DNA of 41,272 nucleotides from Bifidobacterium breve (GCA_945870085.1 CAMBQX010000001.1:1-41272); one strand, 5' to 3'. Shown: positions 1 through 7,265, counted from the first letter of the stretch. Translations and numbers: made by a program. The notes: generated by a model not told the origin, from the sequence alone.

Positions 1-195
1 CCAGATGCGCGCATGCGCGGCGCTTTAATTACCGCGTACTTAGCCGGGGTGGCTGCGACACGATCGATATTGAACGTGGAGCCACTTGCTTCAGCCACTG
101 ACGAGCTTGTAGTGGCACTTGTTGCACCCACTATCCAACGACTACTCGACCCAACACAGCCACTTGCTGCCAAGGATGCAGCCGGGCAGCCATAA
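1..195 (+). CDS. TetR/AcrR-family regulator, C-terminal fragment
   Basis: The reading frame is open from the first base of the window (frame 1, before the first ATG at 13), so this is the 3' end of a longer gene cut by the window edge; 64 codons plus the stop remain. The residues resemble the C-terminal ligand-binding domain of actinobacterial TetR regulators: a helix with YLAGVAATRSILNVEPLAS, then a helix ending in APTIQRLL. The N-terminal DNA-binding domain would lie outside the window. The ProDH-like gene starts 9 bp after the stop, so the two could be co-transcribed. The target and ligand cannot be told. The family call is moderately secure and comes from pattern similarity only. Confidence 0.65.
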   Translation, partial: PDARMRGALITAYLAGVAATRSILNVEPLASATDELVVALVAPTIQRLLDPTQPLAAKDAAGQP

Positions 196-204
196 GGTCA
201 TCGG

Positions 205-1113
205 GTGCCAATAGTTCGCAGTATCTTCGAGCAGATTGCCAAGAACGATGCCCTCGGGGCGTTCATAGCAGGTACGCCGGTTGGCCGCGAGTTCGTGCAC
301 CGGGTTGCCGGGGGTGAGCAAGTTGAAGATGTAATTGAAGCAGCACAACAGTTGGCCGACTCTGGACGTCTTATTAGTTTGGAGCGTGCGGTCCGCGGCG
401 ACATCGAAGAGTCAGAGAGCGCCTTGGTCTTTGCCGACTACGCAATGGCCGTGAGCGCGCTAGCTTCAACATCCTTATCTCGCATCTCCGAGGTGGCAAT
501 TCTCCCGGAGTTCATACTTGGTGGACGTTCTAGGGTCGAGCCGTTGAGAGAATTATGCTCGCAGGCGCAGGCCAGTCAAGTAGGTGTGATGATCGGGATG
601 GGCCCCGATGATTTGGTTGATGAGACAATTGACCTAGTAGGTGGATTACGCTCAGATGGCTTCGACGTTGGAGTGACGTTGCAGTCAGTGCTAAGACGTA
701 CCGAAATAGATTGCGAAACCTTCGGGGGTCGGGTGCGCCTTGTTAAAGGGGCACATAGCTCTGGCTCACTTGATCGATTCGGCCAGGCGATAGAAGCGGA
801 CAAGTCGTATATCCGCTGCGCCAAAGCCCTGTTGAGAGCAAATGCTGAATCTGGTTTTGCCACCCATGACCCCCGCCTGATTGAGATCATCCAGACGGTC
901 GCTGCTCGGCTTCATCATGAAAAAGGCAGTTACGAGTTCGCCATGTATTACGGCCGCAGTTCGGGGTTGCAGCAGCGATTGGTCGACGCGGGTGAGGCGG
1001 TTCGGGTATATATCCCGTTCGGCCCGCAGTGGTTCGGCCGCCTCGTGGGAGGCTTGGCCGAAAGACCGACCGGTTTACTCCCGGCGATCAGGTCGCTGCT
1101 GCCAGGTGCCTGA
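205..1113 (+). CDS. Proline dehydrogenase-like protein with altered substrate pocket
   Basis: The 302-residue protein has the length and layout of a monofunctional FAD-dependent proline dehydrogenase. Recognisable blocks are VRLVKGAH (177-184), a THDP segment, EFAMYYG, and VRVYIPFGPQWF leading to GLAERP near the C-terminus. Several positions that bind proline in the family look changed. The RR pair before LAERP is GG (282-283), the Tyr after WYG is Arg (279), the Lys of the usual SVKLSALG block is missing (VAILPEFILGG here), and the Asp of the usual V-D-x-E block is missing. Parts associated with FAD binding are better kept. Start GTG 205 has an AAGG seven bases upstream; an ATG-initiated form is not available near the N-terminus. 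proC follows after 25 bp, a pairing that suggests a role in proline or pyrroline-5-carboxylate metabolism. It may be inactive on proline, or act on another substrate. Confidence 0.7.
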   Translation: MPIVRSIFEQIAKNDALGAFIAGTPVGREFVHRVAGGEQVEDVIEAAQQLADSGRLISLERAVRGDIEESESALVFADYAMAVSALASTSLSRISEVAILPEFILGGRSRVEPLRELCSQAQASQVGVMIGMGPDDLVDETIDLVGGLRSDGFDVGVTLQSVLRRTEIDCETFGGRVRLVKGAHSSGSLDRFGQAIEADKSYIRCAKALLRANAESGFATHDPRLIEIIQTVAARLHHEKGSYEFAMYYGRSSGLQQRLVDAGEAVRVYIPFGPQWFGRLVGGLAERPTGLLPAIRSLLPGA

Positions 1114-1138
1114 TAACCGTTTATCGAAAGGAAATGAC

Positions 1139-1936
1139 GTGACACGAATCGCGGTCCTTGGCGGCGGGGTGATGGGCGAGGCGCTAATCGTCGGCCTACA
1201 GCACCAAATGAACCCTTCTCCGATTATCGTGGTGGCCGAAAAACGAGGGGATCGGTCGGCTGAGCTAATTGACCGGTTTGGGGTGACGATTGCGGCTCCG
1301 GCTGACGCCGTAATCGGAGCCGACGTGGTAATCATCGTGGTTAAGCCGCAGGACATCCGCGCGGTAGTAAATGAGATTGCAACTGGCGTGGCCGACGGTG
1401 CCTTGGTTATTTCCATCGCTGCCGGCATCACGACTTCTTCAATTGAAGAAGTAATCCCGCAAGCTAATGTGGTGCGGGCGATGCCAAATACGCCAGCGCG
1501 AATTGAACTTGGGGTCACCGGGATTAGCGCAGGCGCTAATTGCGCTGCATCGGCAGCGACTCAAGCTGCGGGGTTACTTGCATCAGTTGGTACCGTCATT
1601 TTGGTGCCCGAAGATTTACAAGATGCAATAACCGCAGTCTCCGGCAGTGGCCCGGCATATGTTTTCTTTTTAGCAGAGGCCCTGATTGCTGGTGCGCTGG
1701 AGGTGGGGCTAAGTGCGAAAGATGCTCGAACCGCGGTGGTGCACACCCTGCTCGGAGCAGCCCACCTACTTGAGGTAAGCCCCGAAGAACCAGCGGTGCT
1801 GCGCGGCAAGGTCACCTCACCCGGTGGCACCACAGCGGCGGCGATCGCGGTGTTGCAAGAGCACGACGTCCTCGACACTTTCGTATCGGCGATCAAAGCC
1901 GCAAGGGATCGAAGCCAGGACTTAGCTAAATCTTGA
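1139..1936 (+). CDS. proC: Pyrroline-5-carboxylate reductase
   Basis: This cytosolic enzyme makes proline by NAD(P)H-dependent reduction of pyrroline-5-carboxylate. The 265-residue product opens with a Rossmann dinucleotide motif (RIAVLGGGVMGEAL). It contains VVKPQD, VVRAMPNTPA, and the family signature AVSGSGPAYVFFLAEAL followed by a C-terminal helical domain with KVTSPGGTTAAA. The frame stays open further upstream, but start GTG 1139 gives the usual N-terminus directly before the nucleotide-binding strand and has GAAAGGA a few bases upstream. It lies 25 bp after the ProDH-like gene and is probably co-transcribed with it. In mycobacteria proC (Rv0500) likewise precedes the small HTH and bS22 genes. 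Nothing looks broken. Confidence 0.95.
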   Translation: MTRIAVLGGGVMGEALIVGLQHQMNPSPIIVVAEKRGDRSAELIDRFGVTIAAPADAVIGADVVIIVVKPQDIRAVVNEIATGVADGALVISIAAGITTSSIEEVIPQANVVRAMPNTPARIELGVTGISAGANCAASAATQAAGLLASVGTVILVPEDLQDAITAVSGSGPAYVFFLAEALIAGALEVGLSAKDARTAVVHTLLGAAHLLEVSPEEPAVLRGKVTSPGGTTAAAIAVLQEHDVLDTFVSAIKAARDRSQDLAKS

Positions 1937-2234
1937 GTCGACTGTTAGCGGTTGTCAGGTGCATCGCGGTCGGTGGCGGAGGCTAGTAGTGGCGAGATCA
2001 CGCGTCGTGGGCCCGGCCCCAGCAAATTGACAAAGCCAGCGGCCACCGAGTCAATCCGCAGGTTGAACTCTCAAAGGGGGTCCAAATGGCGGATTGGGGC
2101 ACCCTGCGGCCCAATTATTTAGCAATTTGGCAAACCACCTTTCCCTGTGGCCCCGGGTGCCACTAGTGTTCGTTTTCTGATCACGCATCGGCAGGGGAGC
2201 CGAAGCGGACTGCCTGCAGAAAGTTCGGTGCAAA
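1937..2234. other. Intergenic region between proC and the HTH gene
   Basis: This 298-bp stretch has no convincing gene; minus-strand frames crossing it look unlike any known family. It contains a perfect -35 hexamer TTGACA at 2027-2032, but the best -10 at 17 bp spacing (GTCAAT, 2050-2055) matches only three positions. An inverted repeat follows: ATTGGG at 2093-2098 and CCCAAT at 2110-2115, with A/T-rich sequence after it. This could be a weak terminator for proC. The long leader before the HTH gene could hold its promoter, but no site is clear. Confidence 0.4.
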
Positions 2235-2441
2235 ATGAATAACAACGTCGAGCGCGGCTTTGCCGAGGTTCGCTTCCTGACAGTTGCCGAGGTTGCCTCG
2301 GTAATGCGGGTTTCAAAGATGACCGTTTATCGATTGGTGCACGGCGGTGAGCTCCCCGCGGTCCGCGTTGGCCGCTCCTTCCGGGTGCCAGAGCAGGCCG
2401 TCCACGACTACCTTCGGGACTCCTTTGTGGAGACCGCCTGA
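2235..2441 (+). CDS. Small helix-turn-helix DNA-binding protein (BldC/excisionase-like)
   Basis: The 68-residue protein is almost entirely one winged helix-turn-helix of the MerR/excisionase type. FLTVAEVASVMRVSKMTVYR is the HTH (about residues 14-33), and VHGGELPAVRVGRSFRVPEQAV forms the wing, followed by HDYL. Such proteins bind DNA and can act as global regulators (BldC in Streptomyces) or as small partners of other factors. The ATG start is preceded only by a weak purine run. Its position between proC and bS22 matches Rv0500A in M. tuberculosis as I recall it, so this is a conserved chromosomal gene, not a remnant of an integrated element. Its targets are unknown. Confidence 0.85.
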   Translation: MNNNVERGFAEVRFLTVAEVASVMRVSKMTVYRLVHGGELPAVRVGRSFRVPEQAVHDYLRDSFVETA

Positions 2442-2525
2442 GGCCCCAGATAGGCTGCATGTTGCTAGTGGGCGTTCCTGGGCTTCCTGAACGCATTTTT
2501 TGAAAGACGAACGCGAGGATTTTTC

Positions 2526-2624
2526 ATGGGCTCAGTGATAAAGAAGCGCCGCAAGCGGATGGCAAAGAAGAAGCACCGCAAACTGCTGCGCCGTACCCGA
2601 GTTCAGCGCCGCAACAAGGGCTAG
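2526..2624 (+). CDS. Small ribosomal subunit protein bS22 (AURKAIP1/COX24 type)
   Basis: This is a 32-codon gene that length cut-offs often miss. The product starts MGSVIKKRRKRMAKKKHRKL and continues with an RTRVQRR block; more than half the residues are Lys or Arg. It matches the tiny actinobacterial ribosomal protein seen in mycobacterial ribosome structures (Rv0500B in M. tuberculosis), which sits in rRNA near the decoding region. The start is supported by GAGGA at 2515-2519, six bases before the ATG. The protein is nearly invariant across actinobacteria, so the call is firm despite the length. It lies between the HTH gene and the epimerase, as in mycobacteria. Confidence 0.93.
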   Translation: MGSVIKKRRKRMAKKKHRKLLRRTRVQRRNKG

Positions 2625-2673
2625 TCAGGCCCGGGTAACAAGTCACCGCGATCAGCAAGCTAGGGGGTCGGTC

Positions 2674-3633
2674 ATGGGGCGCGTGGTCCTAGTCACCGGT
2701 GTCTCGCGTTACCTCGGTGGGCAAATTGCCCGAATCCTCACTAAGGATCCGAATATTGATCAGGTCATCGGCGTTGACGTAGTGCCGCCGAAAGTGAAGT
2801 TGTCGCAGATGCAGTTCGTCCGCGCCGATATCCGAAACCCAGTTATTGCCAAGGTCCTTGGCGAGGCCGGTGTCGACACCGTGGTCCACATGGGGGTGAT
2901 TGCTACCCCGAGGCAGGCCGGTGGTCGGGCGAATATGAAAGAAATCAACGTCATCGGCACGATGCAGCTACTTGCGGCCTGTCAGCGAACCCCTAGTGTC
3001 AAGGCATTAGTTGTTAAGTCGTCAGCTTCGGTTTACGGAAGCGGACCAAAAGACCCAGCGATGTTCACCGAAGAAATGCAACCTCGGCATACCCCACGGT
3101 CAGGGTGGGCGAAAGACTCGGTTGAGGTCGAGGGATACGTACGCGGCTTTGCGCGGCGGCGGCCAGATGTAGCTGTGACCACTTTGCGGTTCGCTAACAT
3201 GATCGGCCCTGGTATCGATACGGCGATGACAACTTACTTTTCCCTACCCGTGATACCCACGGTGTTGGGTTTTGATGCTCGGTTGCAATTCATTCACGAA
3301 GATGACGGCCTTGAGTTCGTTAAGCGTGCCGTATTGGGTAGTTATGCCGGGACTTTCAATGTCTCCGGCAGCGGCATTTTGATGCTGTCTCAGGCGATCC
3401 GTCGAACCGGTCACAAACGCGTTTCGCTTCCGGAGTTTTTGTTCATGCCGTTTGGTCGCAGCATTAGCAGCGCTGGTTTAATTGATTTCACCATCGAACA
3501 GGTGCGCTACTTGACTTTCGGCAGGGTACTTGACACCTCCCTCGCCCAAACTACTTTTGGGCATACTCCATTGTATTCAACTCCGCAAGCATTCGAGAGT
3601 TTTCTAGCTCGACGCGAGGTGTCAGTTGCCTGA
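2674..3633 (+). CDS. NAD-dependent epimerase/dehydratase-family (extended SDR) protein
   Basis: The 319-residue protein has an extended short-chain dehydrogenase/epimerase fold. It shows an N-terminal nucleotide-binding turn TGVSRYLGG (8-16), an acidic end of strand 2 (VIGVDVVPP), an FVRADIRNP block, VVHMGVIA, a KSSASVYGS strand and LRFANMIGPG. The usual catalytic YxxxK appears as W145-A-K-D-S149, so both Tyr and Lys are missing. The M. tuberculosis relative (Rv0501, called galE2) also lacks them as I recall, so classical sugar-epimerase chemistry is doubtful and a structural, binding or unusual catalytic role is possible. ATG 2674 has a GGGGG-rich Shine-Dalgarno. The acyltransferase start overlaps the end by 8 bp, which suggests translational coupling and a joint role, perhaps in lipid or envelope metabolism. 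Confidence 0.85.
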   Translation: MGRVVLVTGVSRYLGGQIARILTKDPNIDQVIGVDVVPPKVKLSQMQFVRADIRNPVIAKVLGEAGVDTVVHMGVIATPRQAGGRANMKEINVIGTMQLLAACQRTPSVKALVVKSSASVYGSGPKDPAMFTEEMQPRHTPRSGWAKDSVEVEGYVRGFARRRPDVAVTTLRFANMIGPGIDTAMTTYFSLPVIPTVLGFDARLQFIHEDDGLEFVKRAVLGSYAGTFNVSGSGILMLSQAIRRTGHKRVSLPEFLFMPFGRSISSAGLIDFTIEQVRYLTFGRVLDTSLAQTTFGHTPLYSTPQAFESFLARREVSVA

Positions 3634-4537
3634 CGCAAAAATAATTCCGATTCACGGAGACGACCCGGTCGTTCCGCGCCTTGTTGCAGACCTTGAGCCA
3701 GATGCAATGGCACGAATGATGGAGTTCTGGGAATTCGTGCAGCGGAGGCTAGCCGGAGATTATTCAGTTGATGATTTTGGTTTTGATCCGGAGTTCAACG
3801 ACAAGGTATTGATGGCCTTGGCGCGTCCGCTCTACAAGTCTTGGTTTCGCGTTGAAGCCTCTGGCCTAGAAAATGTGCCCGAAGAAACCGGGGCACTGGT
3901 GGTGGCGAATCATTCCGGTGTCATCGCCTTTGATGCGGTTATGACTCAGTTGGCACTCCTAGATGAGCATCCCGCCCACCGCCATCTGCGCATGCTCGGA
4001 TCAGACCTAGTGTTCCAGAGCCCGTTTCTAGGTGAGATCGCCCGAAAGGCGGGTCACACCTTGGCCTGCCATCCCGATGCGGAGCGCCTCTTAAGTGATG
4101 GCGAGATTGTGGGAGTTTGGCCGGAGGGCTATAAGGGCATTGGTAAACCATTTGCTGAACGCTACAAACTGCAGCGTTTCGGCCGCGGTGGTTTCGTGGC
4201 AGCGGCACTTCGAACGAAAACCCCAATTATTCCGACCGCCATTGTGGGCGCCGAGGAAACGTACCCGATGATCGCGAATGCGACCGTAGTTGCTCGACTA
4301 CTTGGTTTGCCGTACTTCCCGATTACGCCGACTTTCCCACTACTTGGCCCACTTGGATTGATCCCACTGCCGAGTAAGTGGTTCATTCACTTCGGTGAAC
4401 CAATTCACACCGACCAATTTCCAGAAAATGCTGCGGATGACCCGATGCTGGTATTTGACTTGACCGATCAGGTGCGTGAGCAAATTCAGCAGACTCTTTA
4501 TCGGCTCTTAATGCAGCGGACCTCGGTGTTCGGCTAG
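3626..4537 (+). CDS. Lysophospholipid acyltransferase-family protein (PlsC-like)
   Basis: The 303-residue protein belongs to the glycerophosphate/lysophosphatidate acyltransferase superfamily, which transfers acyl groups to phospholipid or glycolipid acceptors at the membrane. The first motif is NHSGVIAFD with H96 and D103, so the His and Asp are six residues apart instead of the usual four. The PEGT-type motif appears as PEGYKG (166-171), followed by GRGGFVAAAL and a proline-rich stretch. This variant is shared with the mycobacterial neighbour Rv0502 as I recall it. The chosen start is TTG 3626, seven bases after GAGG and overlapping the epimerase stop by 8 bp; the next ATG would lose about 27 residues. 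The stop overlaps the convergent HAD gene within a shared CTAG. The exact substrate is unknown. Confidence 0.82.
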   Translation: MPDAKIIPIHGDDPVVPRLVADLEPDAMARMMEFWEFVQRRLAGDYSVDDFGFDPEFNDKVLMALARPLYKSWFRVEASGLENVPEETGALVVANHSGVIAFDAVMTQLALLDEHPAHRHLRMLGSDLVFQSPFLGEIARKAGHTLACHPDAERLLSDGEIVGVWPEGYKGIGKPFAERYKLQRFGRGGFVAAALRTKTPIIPTAIVGAEETYPMIANATVVARLLGLPYFPITPTFPLLGPLGLIPLPSKWFIHFGEPIHTDQFPENAADDPMLVFDLTDQVREQIQQTLYRLLMQRTSVFG

Positions 4538-5430
4538 CGCTTGCGACGGCCTATTGCGTAGCCGATGGCCAAGCCGAGCGCAATGCCACTTGCCGCTGAC
4601 AAACTTGGTGTGGAGTACTCCTTGAGTTGCGCGCGCCGGCGAAAATCCCGTATCACCCAATTATTTTCGCGAGCATGTGCCCGCAGGGTTGAGTCAGGAT
4701 TAACCGCGACGGGATTGCCCACGGCTGAAAGCATTGGAATGTCATTTGATGAATCCGAGTAAGCGGAGCAGGCGCTGAGGTCTAGGCCTTCGCGGGCTGC
4801 GAGAGATCTGACGGCTTCAGCTTTTGCCAGGCCGTGCAGCGGGGGCCCGTTGAGCCGGCCGGTGTATATCCCGTTCTTGACTTCCGAAACCGTGCCGAGT
4901 GCGCCGGTAAGGCCTAAGCGTCGCGCCACCATGGTTGCTAGTTCAACCGGGGTCGCGGTTACGAGCCAGACTTGCTGCCCAGCATCAAGATGGGCTTGGG
5001 CTAGCGCCAGGGATCCGGCGATGAGTTTGTCGACCATGCTCTCGTTGAAGATCGTTTCACCGAAAGCATTAAGTTCTTCAACACTTCGTCCTTGCACGAA
5101 AGAGAGCGCGGCCTCGGTAACCGAAGCTATATCTTCGAGATCCTCGGATCCGCTGACCACAAACTTAATTTGCTTGACAGCGAAGCCAGCGATCTCCGGC
5201 ATCGTGAAATATTTGCGTTTAGCTAAGCCGACGGCAATGTGAAACACACTCGCGCCGCGGATGATTGTGTTGTCGAGGTCGAAGAATGCAGCGCTGTGGG
5301 CATGCTCGTGCGGGCTAGACGACTCCGTGCCCGCTTTTGCCGAAGCCTGGCCGGCGCGGCGATAGGCCGAGAGCACATCGAGGTTTCCGGTTTGGGTCGT
5401 GGGCGCTGCGGGCGAATCCGGTGCCGTCAT
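4534..5430 (-). CDS. HAD-IB family phosphatase (SerB1-like) with C-terminal membrane segment
   Basis: The 298-residue protein carries all HAD phosphatase motifs. These are FFDLDNT with nucleophile D51 and D53, LVTATPVELA (motif II Thr), a Lys in the AKAEAVRSLA region, and YSDSSNDIPML (motif IV Asp pair). Family relatives are annotated as phosphoserine phosphatases (SerB1, Rv0505c) or dephosphorylate lipid or sugar phosphates. The C-terminus is a short hydrophobic Gly/Ala helix followed by GRRKR, a possible membrane anchor, which fits action on a lipid made by the neighbouring acyltransferase (inference). The frame is open to 5544, but ATG 5430 is chosen because TACGCT lies exactly six bases upstream (5437-5442), as in a leaderless transcript. 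The gene ends tail to tail with the acyltransferase. Confidence 0.85.
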   Translation of the reverse strand: MTAPDSPAAPTTQTGNLDVLSAYRRAGQASAKAGTESSSPHEHAHSAAFFDLDNTIIRGASVFHIAVGLAKRKYFTMPEIAGFAVKQIKFVVSGSEDLEDIASVTEAALSFVQGRSVEELNAFGETIFNESMVDKLIAGSLALAQAHLDAGQQVWLVTATPVELATMVARRLGLTGALGTVSEVKNGIYTGRLNGPPLHGLAKAEAVRSLAAREGLDLSACSAYSDSSNDIPMLSAVGNPVAVNPDSTLRAHARENNWVIRDFRRRAQLKEYSTPSLSAASGIALGLAIGYAIGRRKR

Positions 5431-5436
5431 AGGCTG

Positions 5437-5442
5437 AGCGTA
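5437..5442 (-). promoter_or_regulatory. -10 element TACGCT for a leaderless HAD-phosphatase transcript
   Basis: On the minus strand TACGCT is followed by six bases and then the ATG at 5430, so transcription would begin at or next to the start codon. The -35 region at 17 bp spacing (TGTGCA) matches TTGACA in only three positions. A short dyad GGAGC-n-GCTCC at 5449-5459 lies in the spacer and could be an operator. The same hexamer at the same offset recurs before two other genes in this window. Confidence 0.55.
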
Positions 5443-5470
5443 CCTAGGGGAGCGGCTCCTGCACAGGTCT

Positions 5471-5480
5471 GGAGGGAGGA
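5471..5480 (+). promoter_or_regulatory. Strong Shine-Dalgarno of the acyl-CoA ligase
   Basis: The purine run GGAGGGAGGA ends six bases before ATG 5487. It fixes that ATG as the start and contrasts with the divergent HAD gene, which has no ribosome-binding site. Confidence 0.75.
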
Positions 5481-5486
5481 GTTGGG

Positions 5487-7010
5487 ATGACACCGAACTC
5501 CAACGTGGCTGAATTTGTCCGAAATTCGGCACGCAATTACCCAACCCAAGTTGCCGTCATTGATTCAGATCGGACCTTGACTTGGGCAGAACTTGATGCG
5601 CAGATTGATGCATTCGCGTGCGGTCTAATACAGCGCGGTTTGCACGCGGGTGAACGGGTAGCTGGTCTTCTTGGTAACTCAGCTGATTTTGTCGTTGCAT
5701 ATTTCGGTATCTTGCGCGCCGGCCTTGTTGCTGTTCCGCTCAACCCCGCATACACGGCGCCGGAGATCGCCCTACTAATAGCTGATTCGGGTGCGCGTCT
5801 TTTGCTTGTAGACGAAGGCACGGCGGCTACCGCCAACGCGGCAACGGCGTCACTTGCGGCCTGCGAAGTAATCGTCTTAGGAAGCAAACCCTGGCTTGAA
5901 ATCCTGGAAACAGGTTCGCAACTGGTGCTCGCCGAGCAAGTCACCCCTACAAATGCTCTTGCACTCCTGCTTTTTACCGCAGGCACCAGTGGGCGCCCTA
6001 AGGGGGCAATGCTCACTCATGGCGCCCTACGTGCGAATGTCGAGATGATTAAGTCATTGCAGGACCCACCCGCGGTGCAGCATAGTGATGTAGTACTGCT
6101 CGTACTTCCAATGTTCCACGTCTACGGGCTAAATGCCGCACTTGGCCTAGCGGCCTCGGCCGGGGCAACTTGCGTAGTACTAGATCGCTTTGATCCGGTC
6201 GGCAGCCTTGAGGTCATCACCAAGCACGGGGTCACTACCGTGGCTGGTGTCCCCGGGATGTATCTGGCCTGGTCTCAGATACCCGGCGCCCGCGAAGCAC
6301 TTGCTGGTGTTCGACTATTCACCTGCGGGGGTTCGCCGTTGCCACCGCGAGTATTCGAAGAGTTTGCCGCGGCCACCGGCCAGGAAATTTTTGAAGGCTA
6401 TGGCATGACCGAAACCGCACCGGTTGTCGCGACAACTTTGGTCTCGGGCGTGCCCAAGCCCGGTTCAGTCGGTCGGCCATTGCCCGGAGTGCAGGTGCGT
6501 TTGGTAAACGATGAAGGTTCTGACTCTGGATCCGACGCGGAAGAAGGGGATCCGGGTGAGATGTGGGTTCGAGGTTCATCGGTGTTTAGTGGCTATTGGC
6601 CGGATGGGGTTGGTGGGTCCGACGCTGACGGTTGGTTCCGTTCCGGTGACATCGCATTCTTTGACGCGGATGGTGACCTACACATTGTTGATCGCCGGCG
6701 TGAAGTGATTTTGGTTAGTGGTTTCAATGTTTATCCACGCGAAATCGAAGTTACCATTGATTCGATGGAGGCTGTAGCTGAAGTTGCCGTGATCGGAGTG
6801 CCTGATGACGCGACAGGCGAGGCAGTTACGGCGCTCGTGGTTGCAGTGCCGGGTAATGCACTTTCGATAGCAGATGTTGCTGCGTACTGCGCCGAGCGGC
6901 TGGCGCGCTTTAAATGTCCATCGGTGATTCGAGTAGTTGATGCGCTTCCACACTCGGCAACCGGCAGGGTGGCTAAAGGCCGACTTCGTGAGGTTTATGG
7001 AGATGAGTGA
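5487..7010 (+). CDS. AMP-forming acyl-CoA synthetase (long-chain fatty acid-CoA ligase type)
   Basis: The 507-residue protein is an adenylate-forming enzyme that activates a carboxylic acid as acyl-AMP and then acyl-CoA. Motifs in order are the phosphate loop TAGTSGRPKG (164-173), a YGMTE block (GYGMTETAPVV), GWFRSGDIA, the hinge region DRRREVILVSGFNVYP, and the C-terminal catalytic Lys K497 in GRVAKGRLRE. Length and motifs suit a soluble fatty acid-CoA ligase; the acid cannot be told. An acidic stretch (DEGSDSGSDAEEGDPGE) sits between the N- and C-terminal parts, which looks like a surface-loop insertion. The gene is divergent from the HAD phosphatase and followed after 21 bp by the glutaredoxin gene. 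I do not recall a ligase at this place in M. tuberculosis. A separate menE lies at 15874-17082. Confidence 0.9.
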   Translation: MTPNSNVAEFVRNSARNYPTQVAVIDSDRTLTWAELDAQIDAFACGLIQRGLHAGERVAGLLGNSADFVVAYFGILRAGLVAVPLNPAYTAPEIALLIADSGARLLLVDEGTAATANAATASLAACEVIVLGSKPWLEILETGSQLVLAEQVTPTNALALLLFTAGTSGRPKGAMLTHGALRANVEMIKSLQDPPAVQHSDVVLLVLPMFHVYGLNAALGLAASAGATCVVLDRFDPVGSLEVITKHGVTTVAGVPGMYLAWSQIPGAREALAGVRLFTCGGSPLPPRVFEEFAAATGQEIFEGYGMTETAPVVATTLVSGVPKPGSVGRPLPGVQVRLVNDEGSDSGSDAEEGDPGEMWVRGSSVFSGYWPDGVGGSDADGWFRSGDIAFFDADGDLHIVDRRREVILVSGFNVYPREIEVTIDSMEAVAEVAVIGVPDDATGEAVTALVVAVPGNALSIADVAAYCAERLARFKCPSVIRVVDALPHSATGRVAKGRLREVYGDE

Positions 7011-7031
7011 CAAGCGCGCACTTGACCATTC

Positions 7032-7265
7032 ATGAACGTCACAATTGTCGGCAAGCCGGGCTGTCACCTATGTGATGAGGCCCGGGCAATCGTTGAGCAG
7101 GTGTGCGCGGAGACCGGTGCTACCTGGGATGAAGTCTCAGTGCTGGAGGATATTTCCCTCTTTGATTCTTATTGGGAGAAGATCCCGGTGTTGCTCATTG
7201 ATGGGGAGGTTCACGATTTCTGGAGAGTGGATCCGGAAAGGTTACGTAAAGCCTTATCCCGATAA
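7032..7265 (+). CDS. Glutaredoxin-like small thioredoxin-fold protein
   Basis: The 77-residue protein starts on a beta strand and has a redox-active C11-H-L-C14 motif, then a helix and a central strand with IPVLLIDGEVHDFWRVD including the conserved cis-Pro position. It fits the glutaredoxin-like family (DUF836 type; Rv0508 lies at this place in M. tuberculosis). It probably performs thiol-disulfide exchange in the cytosol; no export signal is seen. ATG 7032 lacks a good Shine-Dalgarno, and it starts 21 bp after the ligase stop, so it may depend on that transcript. A GC-rich dyad follows directly after the stop. The specific partner is unknown. Confidence 0.85.
   Translation: MNVTIVGKPGCHLCDEARAIVEQVCAETGATWDEVSVLEDISLFDSYWEKIPVLLIDGEVHDFWRVDPERLRKALSR

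Noticed and set aside
2119..2496. Minus-strand open frame of 125 codons over the HTH gene and its leader
   Set aside because: Arg/Pro/Ser-rich with no recognisable domain, and it covers the conserved HTH gene antisense.
4386..4399. Dyad TTCAC-TTCG-GTGAA resembling a Rex site or a UUCG hairpin
   Set aside because: The half-sites are in the reverse order of a Rex operator, and it lies deep inside the acyltransferase coding sequence (FHFGEP), where the codons explain it.
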